Positions 17,870 through 27,337 of a stretch of 64,000 nucleotides of DNA are shown one piece after another (position 1 is the stretch's first letter; each line of letters begins with the position of its first letter). Source of the DNA: Nitrococcus mobilis Nb-231 (GTDB lineage: Bacteria > Pseudomonadota > Gammaproteobacteria > Nitrococcales > Nitrococcaceae); contig NZ_CH672427.1 in assembly GCF_000153205.1 (NCBI RefSeq), positions 1,148,667 through 1,212,666 on the forward strand, written 5' to 3'. The position numbers and the translations under genes were made by a program. The notes below the pieces were generated by a model, which saw nothing but the letters and a program-made list of their open reading frames with translations, was not told the DNA's origin and searched no databases.

Positions 17870-19335
17870 AGCTTGATCCCTGGGCTAAGGCGCTCCGGCA
17901 ACGTCAGCTTATCGGCCTGCAACGAAGCGACCGGGTAGGCACAGTAATCCGCCGCATAGTAGGCGCTGGGGCGATGGTTACCACTGCACCCCACCCCACC
18001 GAATGGCGCGGCGGAGCTTGCGCCGGTAAGCGGTCGGTTCCAATTGACGATACCGGCACGGATACGCCGGAAGAAGCGTTCGAAATCGCTTTGTCGGCCA
18101 CCCAGCAAACCTGCAGAGAGCCCGAAACGAGTGGCGTTGGCCAACGTAATGGCCTGCTCGAACGTATCGTAACGCGCCACCTGGAGGAACGGGCCGAAAT
18201 ACTCCTCATCGGGTAGCTCGGTAATAGCGCCCACATCCATGAGCCCCGGCGACAACAAGCCGGTGGCCTCGCGCAGCCGACGCATCGCAAGGAGCGCCCG
18301 CCCCCCCAGCTGCTCCAGTTGTGCCTGCGCCGCGAGCAGCCCGGTCGCGGCTGCCACCGAAATGACCGGTCCCATGAAAGGCGTCTCGGCATCCAGCCAG
18401 CTACCGACCCGCAGCCCCGCCACGGCCTCGAGCAGGGCATCGAGCAGCTCATCTCCGGCCTCGCCTTGCGGCAAGTAGAGACGCCGAGCACAACTACAAC
18501 GCTGCCCAGCCGTCAGATAGGCGGACTGAATGATCGAGTACACGGCCGGTCGGATATCGACCCCCGGCATTACGATCAGCGGATTGTTGCCGCCCATCTC
18601 CAAAGCCAGAATTTTTCCCGGCTGCTCGGCAAACTGGCGGTGCAGCAAGCGGCCGGTGGCGGCGCTGCCGGTGAACAACAGCCCGTCGATACCCGCCTCG
18701 GCGGCGAGCGCTCCCCCAACCTCGCGACCGCCCTGCACCAAATTGATGACACCGCTCGGCAACCCGGCTTGCAACCACAGACGCAGCACATGCTCGGCAC
18801 ACAGCGGGGTGAGTTCGCTCGGCTTGAAAACCACGGTATTACCGGCGAGCAGAGCGGGGATAATATGGCCGTTCGGCAGATGCCCAGGGAAGTTGAACGG
18901 TCCGAAAACCGCGATCACGCCGTGCGCCTTATGGCGCAGAATAGACCGGCCCGCGTCGATCTCCCGCTCGCGCAAGCCGGTTCGCTCCTTGTAAGCACGC
19001 GCCGATAGGTCGATCTTGCCGATCATGGCCGCCACCTCGGTGAGCGCCTCCCAAGTTGGCTTGCCCGTCTCGCGGGAGATTATCTCGGCCAACGCGCGTT
19101 TGTCCGTCTCCAAACGATTACCGAAGCGGCGGACGATTTGTAAGCGTTCGTTAAAACCACGCTCGCTCCAGCCGTCGAAAGCGGCATGCGCCGCCTGCAC
19201 CGCCTGCCCGACCTGCTCGGTGCTGGCCTGCGCCCCCTCCCAGAGCACCTCGTTGCTGGCGGGATCGCGGGAGTCGAACGCGACTCCGTCACCGACTACC
19301 CAATCACTGCCAATCAGCTGATCCTTTCTCTGCAT
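17866..19335 (-). CDS. astD: Succinylglutamic semialdehyde dehydrogenase
   Basis: A 489-residue NAD(P)-dependent aldehyde dehydrogenase oxidising succinylglutamate semialdehyde to succinylglutamate. Key features: [14 protein letters not shown], the cofactor lysine in VFKPSELTP, general base Glu in LEMGGNNP, and nucleophile Cys in GQRCSCARR. The frame is open to 19431, but ATG 19335 ([13 protein letters not shown]) matches the family start and has AGGGA upstream. First gene of the ast group; no astA or astE lies next to it. Confidence 0.94.
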   Translation of the reverse strand: MQRKDQLIGSDWVVGDGVAFDSRDPASNEVLWEGAQASTEQVGQAVQAAHAAFDGWSERGFNERLQIVRRFGNRLETDKRALAEIISRETGKPTWEALTEVAAMIGKIDLSARAYKERTGLREREIDAGRSILRHKAHGVIAVFGPFNFPGHLPNGHIIPALLAGNTVVFKPSELTPLCAEHVLRLWLQAGLPSGVINLVQGGREVGGALAAEAGIDGLLFTGSAATGRLLHRQFAEQPGKILALEMGGNNPLIVMPGVDIRPAVYSIIQSAYLTAGQRCSCARRLYLPQGEAGDELLDALLEAVAGLRVGSWLDAETPFMGPVISVAAATGLLAAQAQLEQLGGRALLAMRRLREATGLLSPGLMDVGAITELPDEEYFGPFLQVARYDTFEQAITLANATRFGLSAGLLGGRQSDFERFFRRIRAGIVNWNRPLTGASSAAPFGGVGCSGNHRPSAYYAADYCAYPVASLQADKLTLPERLSPGIKL

Positions 19336-19437
19336 AGAGCTTCCCTGGTGGGCTGCGCTCGATTGCTTGCCAGGCGGCGGTTGGATCGGGCGACGCAGCA
19401 TGCCGGACGAACATTGACCCCGCACCTCCAAACATGG

Positions 19438-20118
19438 CTAAGCACGGATTAGCCGGCAGCCAATGCTGCCCGACGTACGCGTGCGAGCGGTCTGTCGCTC
19501 ATCGACCAGCTGGGATGTTTTGCGCTGCAGTTCCTCGATGAGCGCCGCGAAGCCATGATCGCGGATAAACGCAGTGTACTCGGAACGTTTGATGGCCAAT
19601 TCGCTGACACCATTGGCGAGAACATTGATGATCCGCCACTGGCCATCTTGTAGATAGAGCAGGTAGTCGAGCCGTATCTGAGCACCATCGCTTAGTAAAA
19701 GCTTGGTATGTACCAGGCTCTTGCCCTCGGCGAGCCTGCGCTGCCCTGACTGGACAAAGCGTTCGCCGTCATACTCATCGAAGCGATCGGCATAGGTGGC
19801 AATCGTCAGGCGCTGAAAGGTCGCCAAAAACTGCTCGCGTTGCGCCGCGCTCAGCCCCTGCCACTGACTGCCAAGTGCAAACCGAGCCATGCTCGCCAAA
19901 TCGTGACTGGCTTCGATGGGGGACGCAAGGGCTTCGAAACGCTGCTCGAAGTCCATATTCGAGCGCCAGACCGCAACGAGCTTTTGCTGCAAATCGGTCA
20001 CCACCACCACCGCCGCCGGGCTTTGCTCCGCTGCCACCGCAAGACTCAGCCAGAATAACACAGCCCCTAGTACCACCCTCTTGGCAGCAACCGAGTTTGC
20101 GAAAATGCGGCGAAGCAT
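19438..20118 (-). CDS. mlaC: MlaC/Ttg2D-family periplasmic phospholipid-binding protein
   Basis: A 226-residue exported protein. The start ATG 20118 was chosen because AAGGAG lies 7 nt upstream and a signal peptide follows (hydrophobic LGAVLFWLSLAVAAEQ); the frame itself is open to 20265. The mature part has the family pattern: periodic helices, LASMARFALGSQWQGLSAAQREQFLATFQRLTIATYADRFDEY, then strands ending DGQWRIINVLANGVS. MlaC proteins ferry phospholipids between the outer-membrane Mla complex and the MlaFEDB ABC system, none of which is nearby. A hopanoid-associated HpnM-like role is an alternative. Confidence 0.82.
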   Translation of the reverse strand: MLRRIFANSVAAKRVVLGAVLFWLSLAVAAEQSPAAVVVVTDLQQKLVAVWRSNMDFEQRFEALASPIEASHDLASMARFALGSQWQGLSAAQREQFLATFQRLTIATYADRFDEYDGERFVQSGQRRLAEGKSLVHTKLLLSDGAQIRLDYLLYLQDGQWRIINVLANGVSELAIKRSEYTAFIRDHGFAALIEELQRKTSQLVDERQTARTRTSGSIGCRLIRA

Positions 20119-20543
20119 GGCTGCGCTCCTTCTCATATACCACCAATTGAACACCATCGACCCGTGTTCGCCCGTGTCGAGAGTCATCAGCCAGCATTCG
20201 AGGGCAAACACTCCGGGAAGTCGCACTCCCCAGCGATGCGCTCGCCTGCAGCGGTCCTTGGGCAAATTGCGAACTGCTGGGCGGAACGACGGTCAGCACG
20301 GTGTTGTAATACCTTACCGGCCAGGCCACTTTGACGGTGATCGGGATTGTGTAGCCTGCGCGGGCTTCCCGCGATCCTTCGAAGACCCGCTCCGATTGGC
20401 GGCCGTGCATTGATCAAGTCCATGATCCCTAAAATGGAACAGACAGGCCGTTGATTTTACCAAGCGTCGCTCCTGCAAGGTAGGAACATGTTGCCCACCT
20501 CTGTAGACAAACCCAACGCCCGAGTACGGAGAAGGGTCTGCAT
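20119..20543. other. 425-bp intergenic region between mlaC and pilB
   Basis: The region separates divergent genes and must hold promoters for both. No pilA-like pilin gene, sigma54 -24/-12 element or other feature could be supported. pilB is preceded directly by GGAGAAGGG as ribosome-binding site. Confidence 0.5.
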
Positions 20544-22262
20544 ATGGCCACCGCCAATCCCTCGTTAAAGCTCGGCGGCCTTGCCCGGCGCCTGGTTCAG
20601 AACCGCTTGATCGGGGAGGACGAGGTCCGACAGGCCCTGCACGATTCTAAAAAAGCGAACACTCCGTTCGTCACCTACCTGATCGAACAGGGTTTGCTTG
20701 CAGCAAAAAACATCGCGGCGGCCGCATCGAGTGAATTCGGCGTACCGCTGTTCGATTTGACCGTGCTGGAGATAAACCACAGCGTGGTCTCGCTGGTCAC
20801 CGAAAAACTGATCCGCCACCACCGAGCCTTGCCGATTATTAAACGCGGCAAACGCCTATACGTGGCCGTATCCGACCCTACCAATCTGGAGGCACTCGAC
20901 GAGTTCAAATTCCATACCGGGCTCAGCACTGATCCAGTGCTGGTCGAGGACGATCAACTCGGTCGGATCATCGATCAAGCGCTGGAGCGTGCCGACGATG
21001 TTCTCTCGGATATGGATCTCGACGAGGATTTGGAAAACCTCGATATCAGCGCTGGGGATACCGAGCGCGAATCGGATGTCGGCGACTCCGATGCCGCCGA
21101 CGACGCGCCGGTGGTACGGTTCGTCAACAAGGTGCTCTTGGATGGGATCAACAAGGGAGCCTCCGATATCCACTTCGAGCCCTACGAAAAACAGTATCGG
21201 GTCCGCTTTCGCCAAGATGGCGTATTACGCGAGGTAACCGCCCCTCCCATCCAGCTTGCGCCAAGATTGGCCGCGCGGCTCAAGGTAATGGCGCGGCTCG
21301 ATATCGCCGAGCGTCGGGTGCCGCAAGACGGGCGCATCAAGATGAACCTATCCAAACGCCGCGCCATCGAGTTTCGCGTCAACACCTGCCCCACTTTGTT
21401 TGGCGAGAAGATCGTCCTGCGCATCCTGGATCCTACCAGCGCCCAGATGGGTATCGAGCAGTTGGGCTACGAAGAAGAGCAAAAGGAGATCTTCCTCAAA
21501 TACATCCACAAACCATACGGGATGGTGCTGGTGACCGGGCCTACGGGTTCGGGCAAGACGGTTTCGCTGTATACCGCGCTCAACATACTCAATACCGCCG
21601 ATCGCAACATTTCGACGGTCGAAGACCCGGTGGAGATCAATGTGCCGGGCATCAATCAGGTCAACCTGAACATGAAAGCCGGTCTCTCCTTCGCCGCCGC
21701 ATTGCGCGCCTTTTTGCGCCAAGATCCGGACATCATCATGGTGGGTGAAATCCGCGATCTGGAAACCGCCGAGATCGCCATCAAAGCCGCGCAGACCGGC
21801 CATCTAGTGCTCTCGACACTGCATACTAACGATGCCCCGCAAACGCTCTCCCGCATGGCCAACATGGGGGTTGCGCCGTACAACATCGCCTCTTCGGTAA
21901 GCTTGATCATCGCCCAGCGGCTAGCCCGACGGCTTTGCAAACATTGCAAGCAGCCGGTCGATATCCCCAGAGAAGCGCTGCTCAAAGAGGGCTTTGACGA
22001 AGCCATTGTCGATGAGTTGGTAGTCTATGCCGCGCAAGGCTGCGCGCAATGTACTGACGGCTACCGCGGCCGGGTGGGCATCTATCAAGTGATGCCGGTA
22101 ACAGATGCCATGGGGCGGATCATCATGGAGGGCGGGAATGCCATGCAGCTGGCCGAGCAGGCTCGCCGCGACAAAGTCAACGACCTACGCCAATCAGGCC
22201 TACTGAAGGTCAGGCAAGGTGTAACGAGTCTGGAAGAACTCAATCGAGTAACGGTGGACTGA
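20544..22262 (+). CDS. pilB: Type IV pilus assembly ATPase PilB
   Basis: A 572-residue hexameric ATPase powering pilus extension. An N-terminal GspE/MshEN-type domain (about 10-150) precedes an acidic linker (about 155-190) and the ATPase core: Walker A GPTGSGKT at 332-339, an Asp box, Walker B QDPDIIMVGEIRD, and a His box QTGHLVLSTLHTND. A tetracysteine zinc element (CKHC and CAQC) lies near residues 470-510. Directly followed by pilC and pilD, the standard pilBCD operon. The major pilin gene and the retraction ATPase are not in the window. Confidence 0.96.
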   Translation: MATANPSLKLGGLARRLVQNRLIGEDEVRQALHDSKKANTPFVTYLIEQGLLAAKNIAAAASSEFGVPLFDLTVLEINHSVVSLVTEKLIRHHRALPIIKRGKRLYVAVSDPTNLEALDEFKFHTGLSTDPVLVEDDQLGRIIDQALERADDVLSDMDLDEDLENLDISAGDTERESDVGDSDAADDAPVVRFVNKVLLDGINKGASDIHFEPYEKQYRVRFRQDGVLREVTAPPIQLAPRLAARLKVMARLDIAERRVPQDGRIKMNLSKRRAIEFRVNTCPTLFGEKIVLRILDPTSAQMGIEQLGYEEEQKEIFLKYIHKPYGMVLVTGPTGSGKTVSLYTALNILNTADRNISTVEDPVEINVPGINQVNLNMKAGLSFAAALRAFLRQDPDIIMVGEIRDLETAEIAIKAAQTGHLVLSTLHTNDAPQTLSRMANMGVAPYNIASSVSLIIAQRLARRLCKHCKQPVDIPREALLKEGFDEAIVDELVVYAAQGCAQCTDGYRGRVGIYQVMPVTDAMGRIIMEGGNAMQLAEQARRDKVNDLRQSGLLKVRQGVTSLEELNRVTVD

Positions 22263-22266
22263 AGCG

Positions 22267-23496
22267 ATGGCGGAAAAGGCAATCAGGCTGACGAGCTTCA
22301 CCTGGGAGGGGGTCGATCGCAACGGGCGCAAACTGACCGGCAGCAGCCGAGCCGAAAACGCCACGAAGTTGCGAACCAACTTGCGCCAGCAAGGCATCGC
22401 CGCACAGAAGATCCGGCGCAAATCGACTCTGCTGAGTCTGGGTCAGGGCCCGCGCAAGAAGAAGATCACCCCCGGCGACATCGCAGTCCTTACTCGACAG
22501 CTCTCCACTATGCTCAACTCCGGCGTACCGCTGGTGCAAGCGTTCGACATCATCGGTCGCGGTCACGAAAATCCGAGCATGCAAAAGCTGGTACTGAGCA
22601 TCAAGGAGGATGTTGAAGCCGGCATCGGGCTCTCCGATGCGCTGCGCAAGCATCCACTCTATTTCGACGAGCTGGTGTGCAACCTGGTTGCCGCCGGCGA
22701 GCAAGCCGGCGTACTGGATACCTTGCTCGACAAAATCGCCACCTACAAGGAGAAGACCGAGTCCATCAAGAAAAAAATCAAAAAGGCCTTGTTCTACCCG
22801 ACGGCCGTGTTGGTCGTCGCCTTTATCGTCACCGCAATTCTATTGATCTTCGTGGTACCGCAATTCGAAGAGCTGTTCCGCGGTTTTGGCGCGGATCTGC
22901 CTGCCTTTACTGTGCTGGTCATCCAGCTCTCGGATGCCTTTCAGCAATACTGGTGGCTCATTCTCGCTGGACTCGGCGCCGCCACAACGGCTTTTGCCCA
23001 GGCGCACAAACGTTCGCTCCGAGTAGCTTATGCGGTGGACCGCGTCTCTTTGCGTATCCCGATCATCGGTGCGATTTTGCGCAAAGCGGCGCTCGCGCGC
23101 TTCGCCAGGACGCTCTCGACGATGTTTGCCGCTGGTGTGCCGTTGGTGGACGCACTCGAATCCGTTGCCGGCGCCACCGGCAACCGCGTTTACGGCCAGG
23201 CAGTGCGCGCCATGCGCGAGGAGGTGACCGCCGGACAGCCGCTGCAATGGGCGGCAAGCCGCACGGAACTTTTCCCGCATATGATGGTGCAGATGATTGC
23301 AATCGGCGAGGAAGCGGGTTCGTTGGATGCCATGCTGGCCAAGGTCGCCGATTTCTACGAGGAAGAGGTCGATAACGCCATCGACAGTTTGAGCAGCCTG
23401 CTCGAGCCTCTAATCATGGCCATCCTCGGTATCTTGGTCGGTGGCCTGGTAATCGCCATGTATCTGCCGATCTTTAAACTCGGCGCGGTCGTTTAG
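22267..23496 (+). CDS. pilC: Type IV pilus inner-membrane platform protein PilC
   Basis: A 409-residue polytopic protein with two GspF-like repeats. Each has a cytoplasmic helical domain followed by membrane helices (for example the segment around VVAFIVTAILLIFVVPQFEE and the last one AILGILVGGLVIAMYLP). Motifs ILTRQLSTMLNSGVPL-type (AVLTRQLSTMLNSGVPLVQA) and its second copy FARTLSTMFAAGVPLVDALE mark the repeats. It transmits PilB activity to pilin assembly. It starts 4 nt after the pilB stop and overlaps nothing. Confidence 0.96.
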   Translation: MAEKAIRLTSFTWEGVDRNGRKLTGSSRAENATKLRTNLRQQGIAAQKIRRKSTLLSLGQGPRKKKITPGDIAVLTRQLSTMLNSGVPLVQAFDIIGRGHENPSMQKLVLSIKEDVEAGIGLSDALRKHPLYFDELVCNLVAAGEQAGVLDTLLDKIATYKEKTESIKKKIKKALFYPTAVLVVAFIVTAILLIFVVPQFEELFRGFGADLPAFTVLVIQLSDAFQQYWWLILAGLGAATTAFAQAHKRSLRVAYAVDRVSLRIPIIGAILRKAALARFARTLSTMFAAGVPLVDALESVAGATGNRVYGQAVRAMREEVTAGQPLQWAASRTELFPHMMVQMIAIGEEAGSLDAMLAKVADFYEEEVDNAIDSLSSLLEPLIMAILGILVGGLVIAMYLPIFKLGAVV

Positions 23497-23524
23497 CCAC
23501 ATACGGCGCTCCTCACCTAAACCA

Positions 23525-24442
23525 ATGCAGGCCCCGAGCGTGACGGCAGTACCCATACTCGATCTTTTGCAAAGCAACCCGGGGTTGCTTTGGGTTGCGA
23601 GCTTTGTGCTCGGCCTCATGGTCGGCAGCTTCCTCAACGTGGTTATCCTACGCCTGCCGCGCCAGCTCAACCGCGAATGGCGTGCGCAATGCGCCGAGCT
23701 CATAGCAAATGGCGAGTCGGGCCCGCCAATTCAACCGAACGATGACGAGCGCTTCGATCTGCTCACACCGCCTTCGCAATGCCCCCTTTGTCGCCACCGC
23801 ATCCGCCCTTGGGAAAACATCCCGCTTTTGAGTTATCTGCTCCTGCGCGGGCGCTGCTCGGGTTGCAATGCGCGCATCTCGCCGCGCTACCCAACGGTCG
23901 AACTGCTCACCGGCGTTCTCTCGGTTATCGTTGTAGTACACTTTGGTGTTTCGATCGCCGCCCTCGCGGCCCTGCTCCTGACCTGGGTGCTCATCGCCCT
24001 CGCCGGCATCGATCTAGACCATCAACTACTGCCCGACGATCTCACGCTGCCGGCATTATGGCTGGGCCTGTTGCTCAGCTTAGTGCCCGTGTTCGTCCCC
24101 GCGACCACGGCCATCGTCGGCGCCGTAGTCGGTTACCTGGTACTGTGGAGCGTTTATCATCTCTTCCGCTGGCTCACTGGCAAACAGGGTATGGGTTATG
24201 GGGATTTCAAGCTGCTCGGTATGCTGGGCGCCTGGCTTGGCTGGCAGGCACTGCCCCTGATCGTGGTTCTCGCCTCGGTCGTGGGCGCCGCGGTCGGCAT
24301 TGCGCTGATCGCCGGCCTGGGCCGGCATCGCGATCAACCCATACCCTTCGGCCCCTTCCTCGCTGCCGCCGGATGGATCTACCTGCTATGGGGCGACGAA
24401 CTGATGCCGGCCTATCTTGCCCTCGCCGGGCTGTCCCGATGA
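23525..24442 (+). CDS. pilD: Prepilin peptidase / N-methyltransferase PilD
   Basis: A 305-residue membrane aspartyl protease that cleaves type IV prepilins and methylates the new N-terminus. The cytoplasmic methylation domain has paired CxxC motifs (CPLC and CSGC), and two catalytic Asp lie in GIDLDHQLLPD and GMGYGDFKLLG. About seven to eight membrane segments are visible. It would also process pseudopilins of a type II secretion system if present. Third gene of pilBCD, 28 bp after pilC. Confidence 0.96.
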   Translation: MQAPSVTAVPILDLLQSNPGLLWVASFVLGLMVGSFLNVVILRLPRQLNREWRAQCAELIANGESGPPIQPNDDERFDLLTPPSQCPLCRHRIRPWENIPLLSYLLLRGRCSGCNARISPRYPTVELLTGVLSVIVVVHFGVSIAALAALLLTWVLIALAGIDLDHQLLPDDLTLPALWLGLLLSLVPVFVPATTAIVGAVVGYLVLWSVYHLFRWLTGKQGMGYGDFKLLGMLGAWLGWQALPLIVVLASVVGAAVGIALIAGLGRHRDQPIPFGPFLAAAGWIYLLWGDELMPAYLALAGLSR

Positions 24443-24577
24443 ATCGCTGCTGAAAGAGGCCTCCTACGCGCTGTGAACCGCGCACCCGGCTACCCTCCAG
24501 TTCGCCATTAGCCGGCCCACGTGGTGAAATAAACAGCTCGGCAACGGTGACACACGTTTGGTACAAGGCAGTACAAA

Positions 24578-25180
24578 ATGTTGATCGTTGGACTCACCGG
24601 CGGCATCGCCAGCGGCAAGAGTGCGGCCGCGAAGTGCTTCGCCACCCGAACAGTGGAAATCATCGACACCGATTGCATTGCCCGAGAGGTCGTACAGCCC
24701 ACAAGCGCGGGCTTGCGGCAACTCGTCGAGCACTTCGGTGCTACCATTCTGACTCCCGCAGGTGAACTCGATCGTGCGCAACTGCGCCGGCGCGTGTTTG
24801 CCGACCCGACCGAGCGCGCGCGGCTCGATAACATTCTCCATCCCCTGATCCGTACCAAAACCATTGCCCTGCTCGAGCACCGTCGCGGTCCTTACACAAT
24901 CCTGGTCGTGCCCTTGTTGCTGGAAAGCTCAATGACCGACCTTGTGAACCGAATCCTGGTGGTGGACGTACCGGTGGTACTTCAACGCCAGCGGCTGCTC
25001 AAGCGGATGGAGACCTCTGATGAGGAGATCGAGTGCATCCTCGCAGCGCAGGCTTCCCGCGCCGCACGGCTAACCCGTGCCGATGATGTCATCGATAATT
25101 CCGGCTCGCTAACCGCCTTGGATGCGCAGGTAGCGCATCTGCATGCGCGCTACCTGCGCTTGGCGCAGCATCGGCCTTGA
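24578..25180 (+). CDS. coaE: Dephospho-CoA kinase
   Basis: A 200-residue P-loop kinase carrying out the last step of coenzyme A synthesis. The P-loop GLTGGIASGKS is at residues 6-16, and the CoA-binding DTDCIAREVVQP and LDNILHPLIR blocks follow. Length fits the family. It lies 135 bp after pilD and just before zapD; pilBCD-coaE-zapD-yacG is a conserved arrangement in gammaproteobacteria. Confidence 0.95.
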   Translation: MLIVGLTGGIASGKSAAAKCFATRTVEIIDTDCIAREVVQPTSAGLRQLVEHFGATILTPAGELDRAQLRRRVFADPTERARLDNILHPLIRTKTIALLEHRRGPYTILVVPLLLESSMTDLVNRILVVDVPVVLQRQRLLKRMETSDEEIECILAAQASRAARLTRADDVIDNSGSLTALDAQVAHLHARYLRLAQHRP

Positions 25181-25248
25181 GTCCAGCCCGGTTGGCTATG
25201 GCCCAAATCTGGGCGAGAATGGTCGCGGATTTTCTGTCGATCGCCAGT

Positions 25249-26037
25249 ATGAGGAACGCCGCCCTGCAAGCGCCGAGCATCGCCTATGAGCAGCCGCTCA
25301 ATGAGCGCGTCCGTACCCTGCTGCGCGTGGAGTTCTTGCACCATCAAGGCCGGTTTGGCATCGCCGGCGAATCGCAATGGCACTCGCGCCTCGCGCTGAG
25401 CACATTCGTCGAGCTCATCGACTTACTCGGTCGGGGTGATCTGCGCTACGAGCTCCAAAAAGAATTGCAGCGGCTATCGAACACTCTGCTGGCTCTACAG
25501 CAAGCTCCCGGCGTCGATCCGACTCGCCTGCAGGCTATACTCTGCGAATGCGAGCACCTCGTCGAACAGTTGCGCGCTACCCCCTACGGGGCCGGCAACG
25601 AAATCAAAAACAACGATTTCCTTTATACCGTATCCCAACGCAGCGGCATTGCGGGGGGAACCTGCGGCTTCGATCTCCCCGTCTACCATCGCTGGCTGCA
25701 TCAATCGCCTGAGCTCCGGCGCGCCGATCTGGAACATTGGTTCGAGGGCTTGGAAGCGGTGGGTAAGGCAACCCATCTGGTCCTCCGGCTGCTGCGCGAA
25801 AGCGCCGATGCTGTTCCGGAGATTGCCTACGGCGGCACCTTCCAGGCCAGCTTGGACCGGACACCCCCCTATCAGATGCTGCGCGTTCTACTGGCTCAGG
25901 GGGAACCCCACTTCCCTGAGATCAGCGGCAATCGGCATTTCTGTACCATCCGCTTTCTGGAACAGACATCCTTGCGGGAGCGTCCACAGCAAGTAGCGAT
26001 GGACGTGGAATTTCGACTCGAACGATGTACCGTGTGA
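25249..26037 (+). CDS. zapD: Cell division protein ZapD
   Basis: A 262-residue cytoplasmic protein that cross-links FtsZ filaments. The N-terminal [18 protein letters not shown] is the family hallmark, followed by an all-helical domain and a beta-rich C-terminal domain that binds the FtsZ tail. I chose ATG 25249 because it places 13 residues before EQPLNER, close to E. coli; the open frame begins at a TTG (25177) overlapping the coaE stop and also has ATG 25198. The ribosome-binding site is weak for all of them. Confidence 0.93.
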   Translation: MRNAALQAPSIAYEQPLNERVRTLLRVEFLHHQGRFGIAGESQWHSRLALSTFVELIDLLGRGDLRYELQKELQRLSNTLLALQQAPGVDPTRLQAILCECEHLVEQLRATPYGAGNEIKNNDFLYTVSQRSGIAGGTCGFDLPVYHRWLHQSPELRRADLEHWFEGLEAVGKATHLVLRLLRESADAVPEIAYGGTFQASLDRTPPYQMLRVLLAQGEPHFPEISGNRHFCTIRFLEQTSLRERPQQVAMDVEFRLERCTV

Positions 26038-26059
26038 CTCACACGGTAGGAGTGTGCGC

Positions 26060-26272
26060 ATGCCTGAAACGCCAGTGACCGTTCACTGCCCTACCTGCAA
26101 CCGCCCGGTTGAGTGGTCGCAGCACAGCCCTTACCGGCCGTTTTGTTCCCGGCGTTGCAAGTTGATCGATTTGGGTGCTTGGCTGGACGGCAGCCATCGC
26201 ATCCCGGGATCGGAGCTGGATGGCGAATCCAGCAGCACTGCTGGGGATTCGAACGACGAGGGGGAACGGTAA
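26060..26272 (+). CDS. yacG: DNA gyrase inhibitor YacG, zinc-binding
   Basis: A 70-residue protein with one treble-clef zinc site: CPTC (cysteines 9 and 12 from ATG 26060) and [23 protein letters not shown] is the family core. E. coli YacG binds GyrB and inhibits gyrase. ATG 26060 is preferred to a GTG two codons earlier because GGAG at 26049-26052 gives 7-nt spacing. The acidic tail ([13 protein letters not shown]) is typical. Confidence 0.93.
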   Translation: MPETPVTVHCPTCNRPVEWSQHSPYRPFCSRRCKLIDLGAWLDGSHRIPGSELDGESSSTAGDSNDEGER

Positions 26273-26327
26273 TAACGAGCACCGGCCTTGCCGCGGCTTC
26301 CACGCCAGCGCGGTTGCTGGCGATTCG

Positions 26328-27278
26328 TCAGCCAGCACGCCAAAACTTGCGGATCCCAGCCACGCCTTGAGCACGCGCACGCCAAGCCCGCTCCATATCT
26401 GCCGGACCGACACCGCCCAAAGCATAGACCGGGATGGACACGTCGCGGATCCAGGCCGCGAAGGTCTGCCATCCCAACGGTTCACGACCTGGATGGCTGA
26501 GGGTGGCGCGCACCGGAGAGAGCACCGCGAAGTCAACACCGATGGTGCAGGCCCGCGCCAAATCCTCGGGATTGTGGCAAGAGGCACCCACCAGAAGGCT
26601 GGCCGGCAAGGGCCGCGCTCGCAGCGCCCATAGCTGGGCGGTGGACAGATGCACACCGTCGGCCCCCACTCGCCGAGCGATGTCCACTCGCCGACTGACC
26701 AGCAACTTTCCTCCTGCTGCGCGAACCACTGCCAGCAGCGTGTGCGCCAGCTTCTCGAGCTGCACCTCACTGAGGCCGTCGGTACGCAACTGCACGAGCT
26801 TGCAGCCGAGGCTTAAGCCTTGCTGCACTCCTCTGAGCAAGCCCTCGGCACCGGCCAGGGAGGGGGTAATGAGGTAGCGGGCCGGCAAGCCAGCAGCGAG
26901 TACAATCGGATGATTCGCCGGCGGAAAGCGGAAATCGGCCAGCGCCGGGGGCATGACCCACTGACAGCACTGACCTTCCCGGCCCTGGGCCGCTCCGGTG
27001 AAACGCGAAACACGCCAGACGTCGAGCAACACCTCTTTGTCCGGATAGCGGTAAGGCACGCGAATCAGAGGCCAGGCCAGCTCGGGGCGAATGCCGACCT
27101 CTTCGGTCAACTCCCGATCAAGCGCCGCACAAACATCTTCACCCGGCTCCACCTTGCCGCCGGGAAATTCCCATAGCCCGCCTTGGTGACGGTGCGCGCC
27201 TCGCCGGCAAATCAACACGCGCGCGGCCGCATCGGTGACGACGCCAACTGCCACGTGCACCGGCTTGCTCGCGCTCAT
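26328..27278 (-). CDS. mutT: Fused MutT-type Nudix hydrolase and ThiE/TenI-like domain protein
   Basis: A 316-residue two-domain protein. Residues about 8-130 are a MutT 8-oxo-dGTP pyrophosphatase with the full Nudix box, GGKVEPGEDVCAALDREL followed by TEEVGI. Residues about 132-316 form a TIM-barrel related to thiamine phosphate synthase ThiE/TenI (YLITPSL, LVQLRTDGL, LLVSRRVDIARRVGADGVHL, VGASCHNPEDL, PVYALGGVGP). In this fusion family the second domain has no proven activity. MutT cleanses oxidised nucleotide pools. Convergent with yacG, next to argJ and secA. Confidence 0.92.
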   Translation of the reverse strand: MSASKPVHVAVGVVTDAAARVLICRRGAHRHQGGLWEFPGGKVEPGEDVCAALDRELTEEVGIRPELAWPLIRVPYRYPDKEVLLDVWRVSRFTGAAQGREGQCCQWVMPPALADFRFPPANHPIVLAAGLPARYLITPSLAGAEGLLRGVQQGLSLGCKLVQLRTDGLSEVQLEKLAHTLLAVVRAAGGKLLVSRRVDIARRVGADGVHLSTAQLWALRARPLPASLLVGASCHNPEDLARACTIGVDFAVLSPVRATLSHPGREPLGWQTFAAWIRDVSIPVYALGGVGPADMERAWRARAQGVAGIRKFWRAG

Positions 27279-27337
27279 ATCAATCCACCCGTTCGCGCAC
27301 CATCCATGGGCCGATCGCGAGTGAATCGGTCGATCGC

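Noticed and set aside
20119-20543. Search for a pilin gene or sigma54 promoter before pilB
   Set aside because: No prepilin-like sequence and no -24/-12 element with correct spacing was seen.
26303-26322. 7-bp hairpin between yacG and the mutT fusion
   Set aside because: Stem is good but no T run follows on either strand, so a terminator is not claimed.
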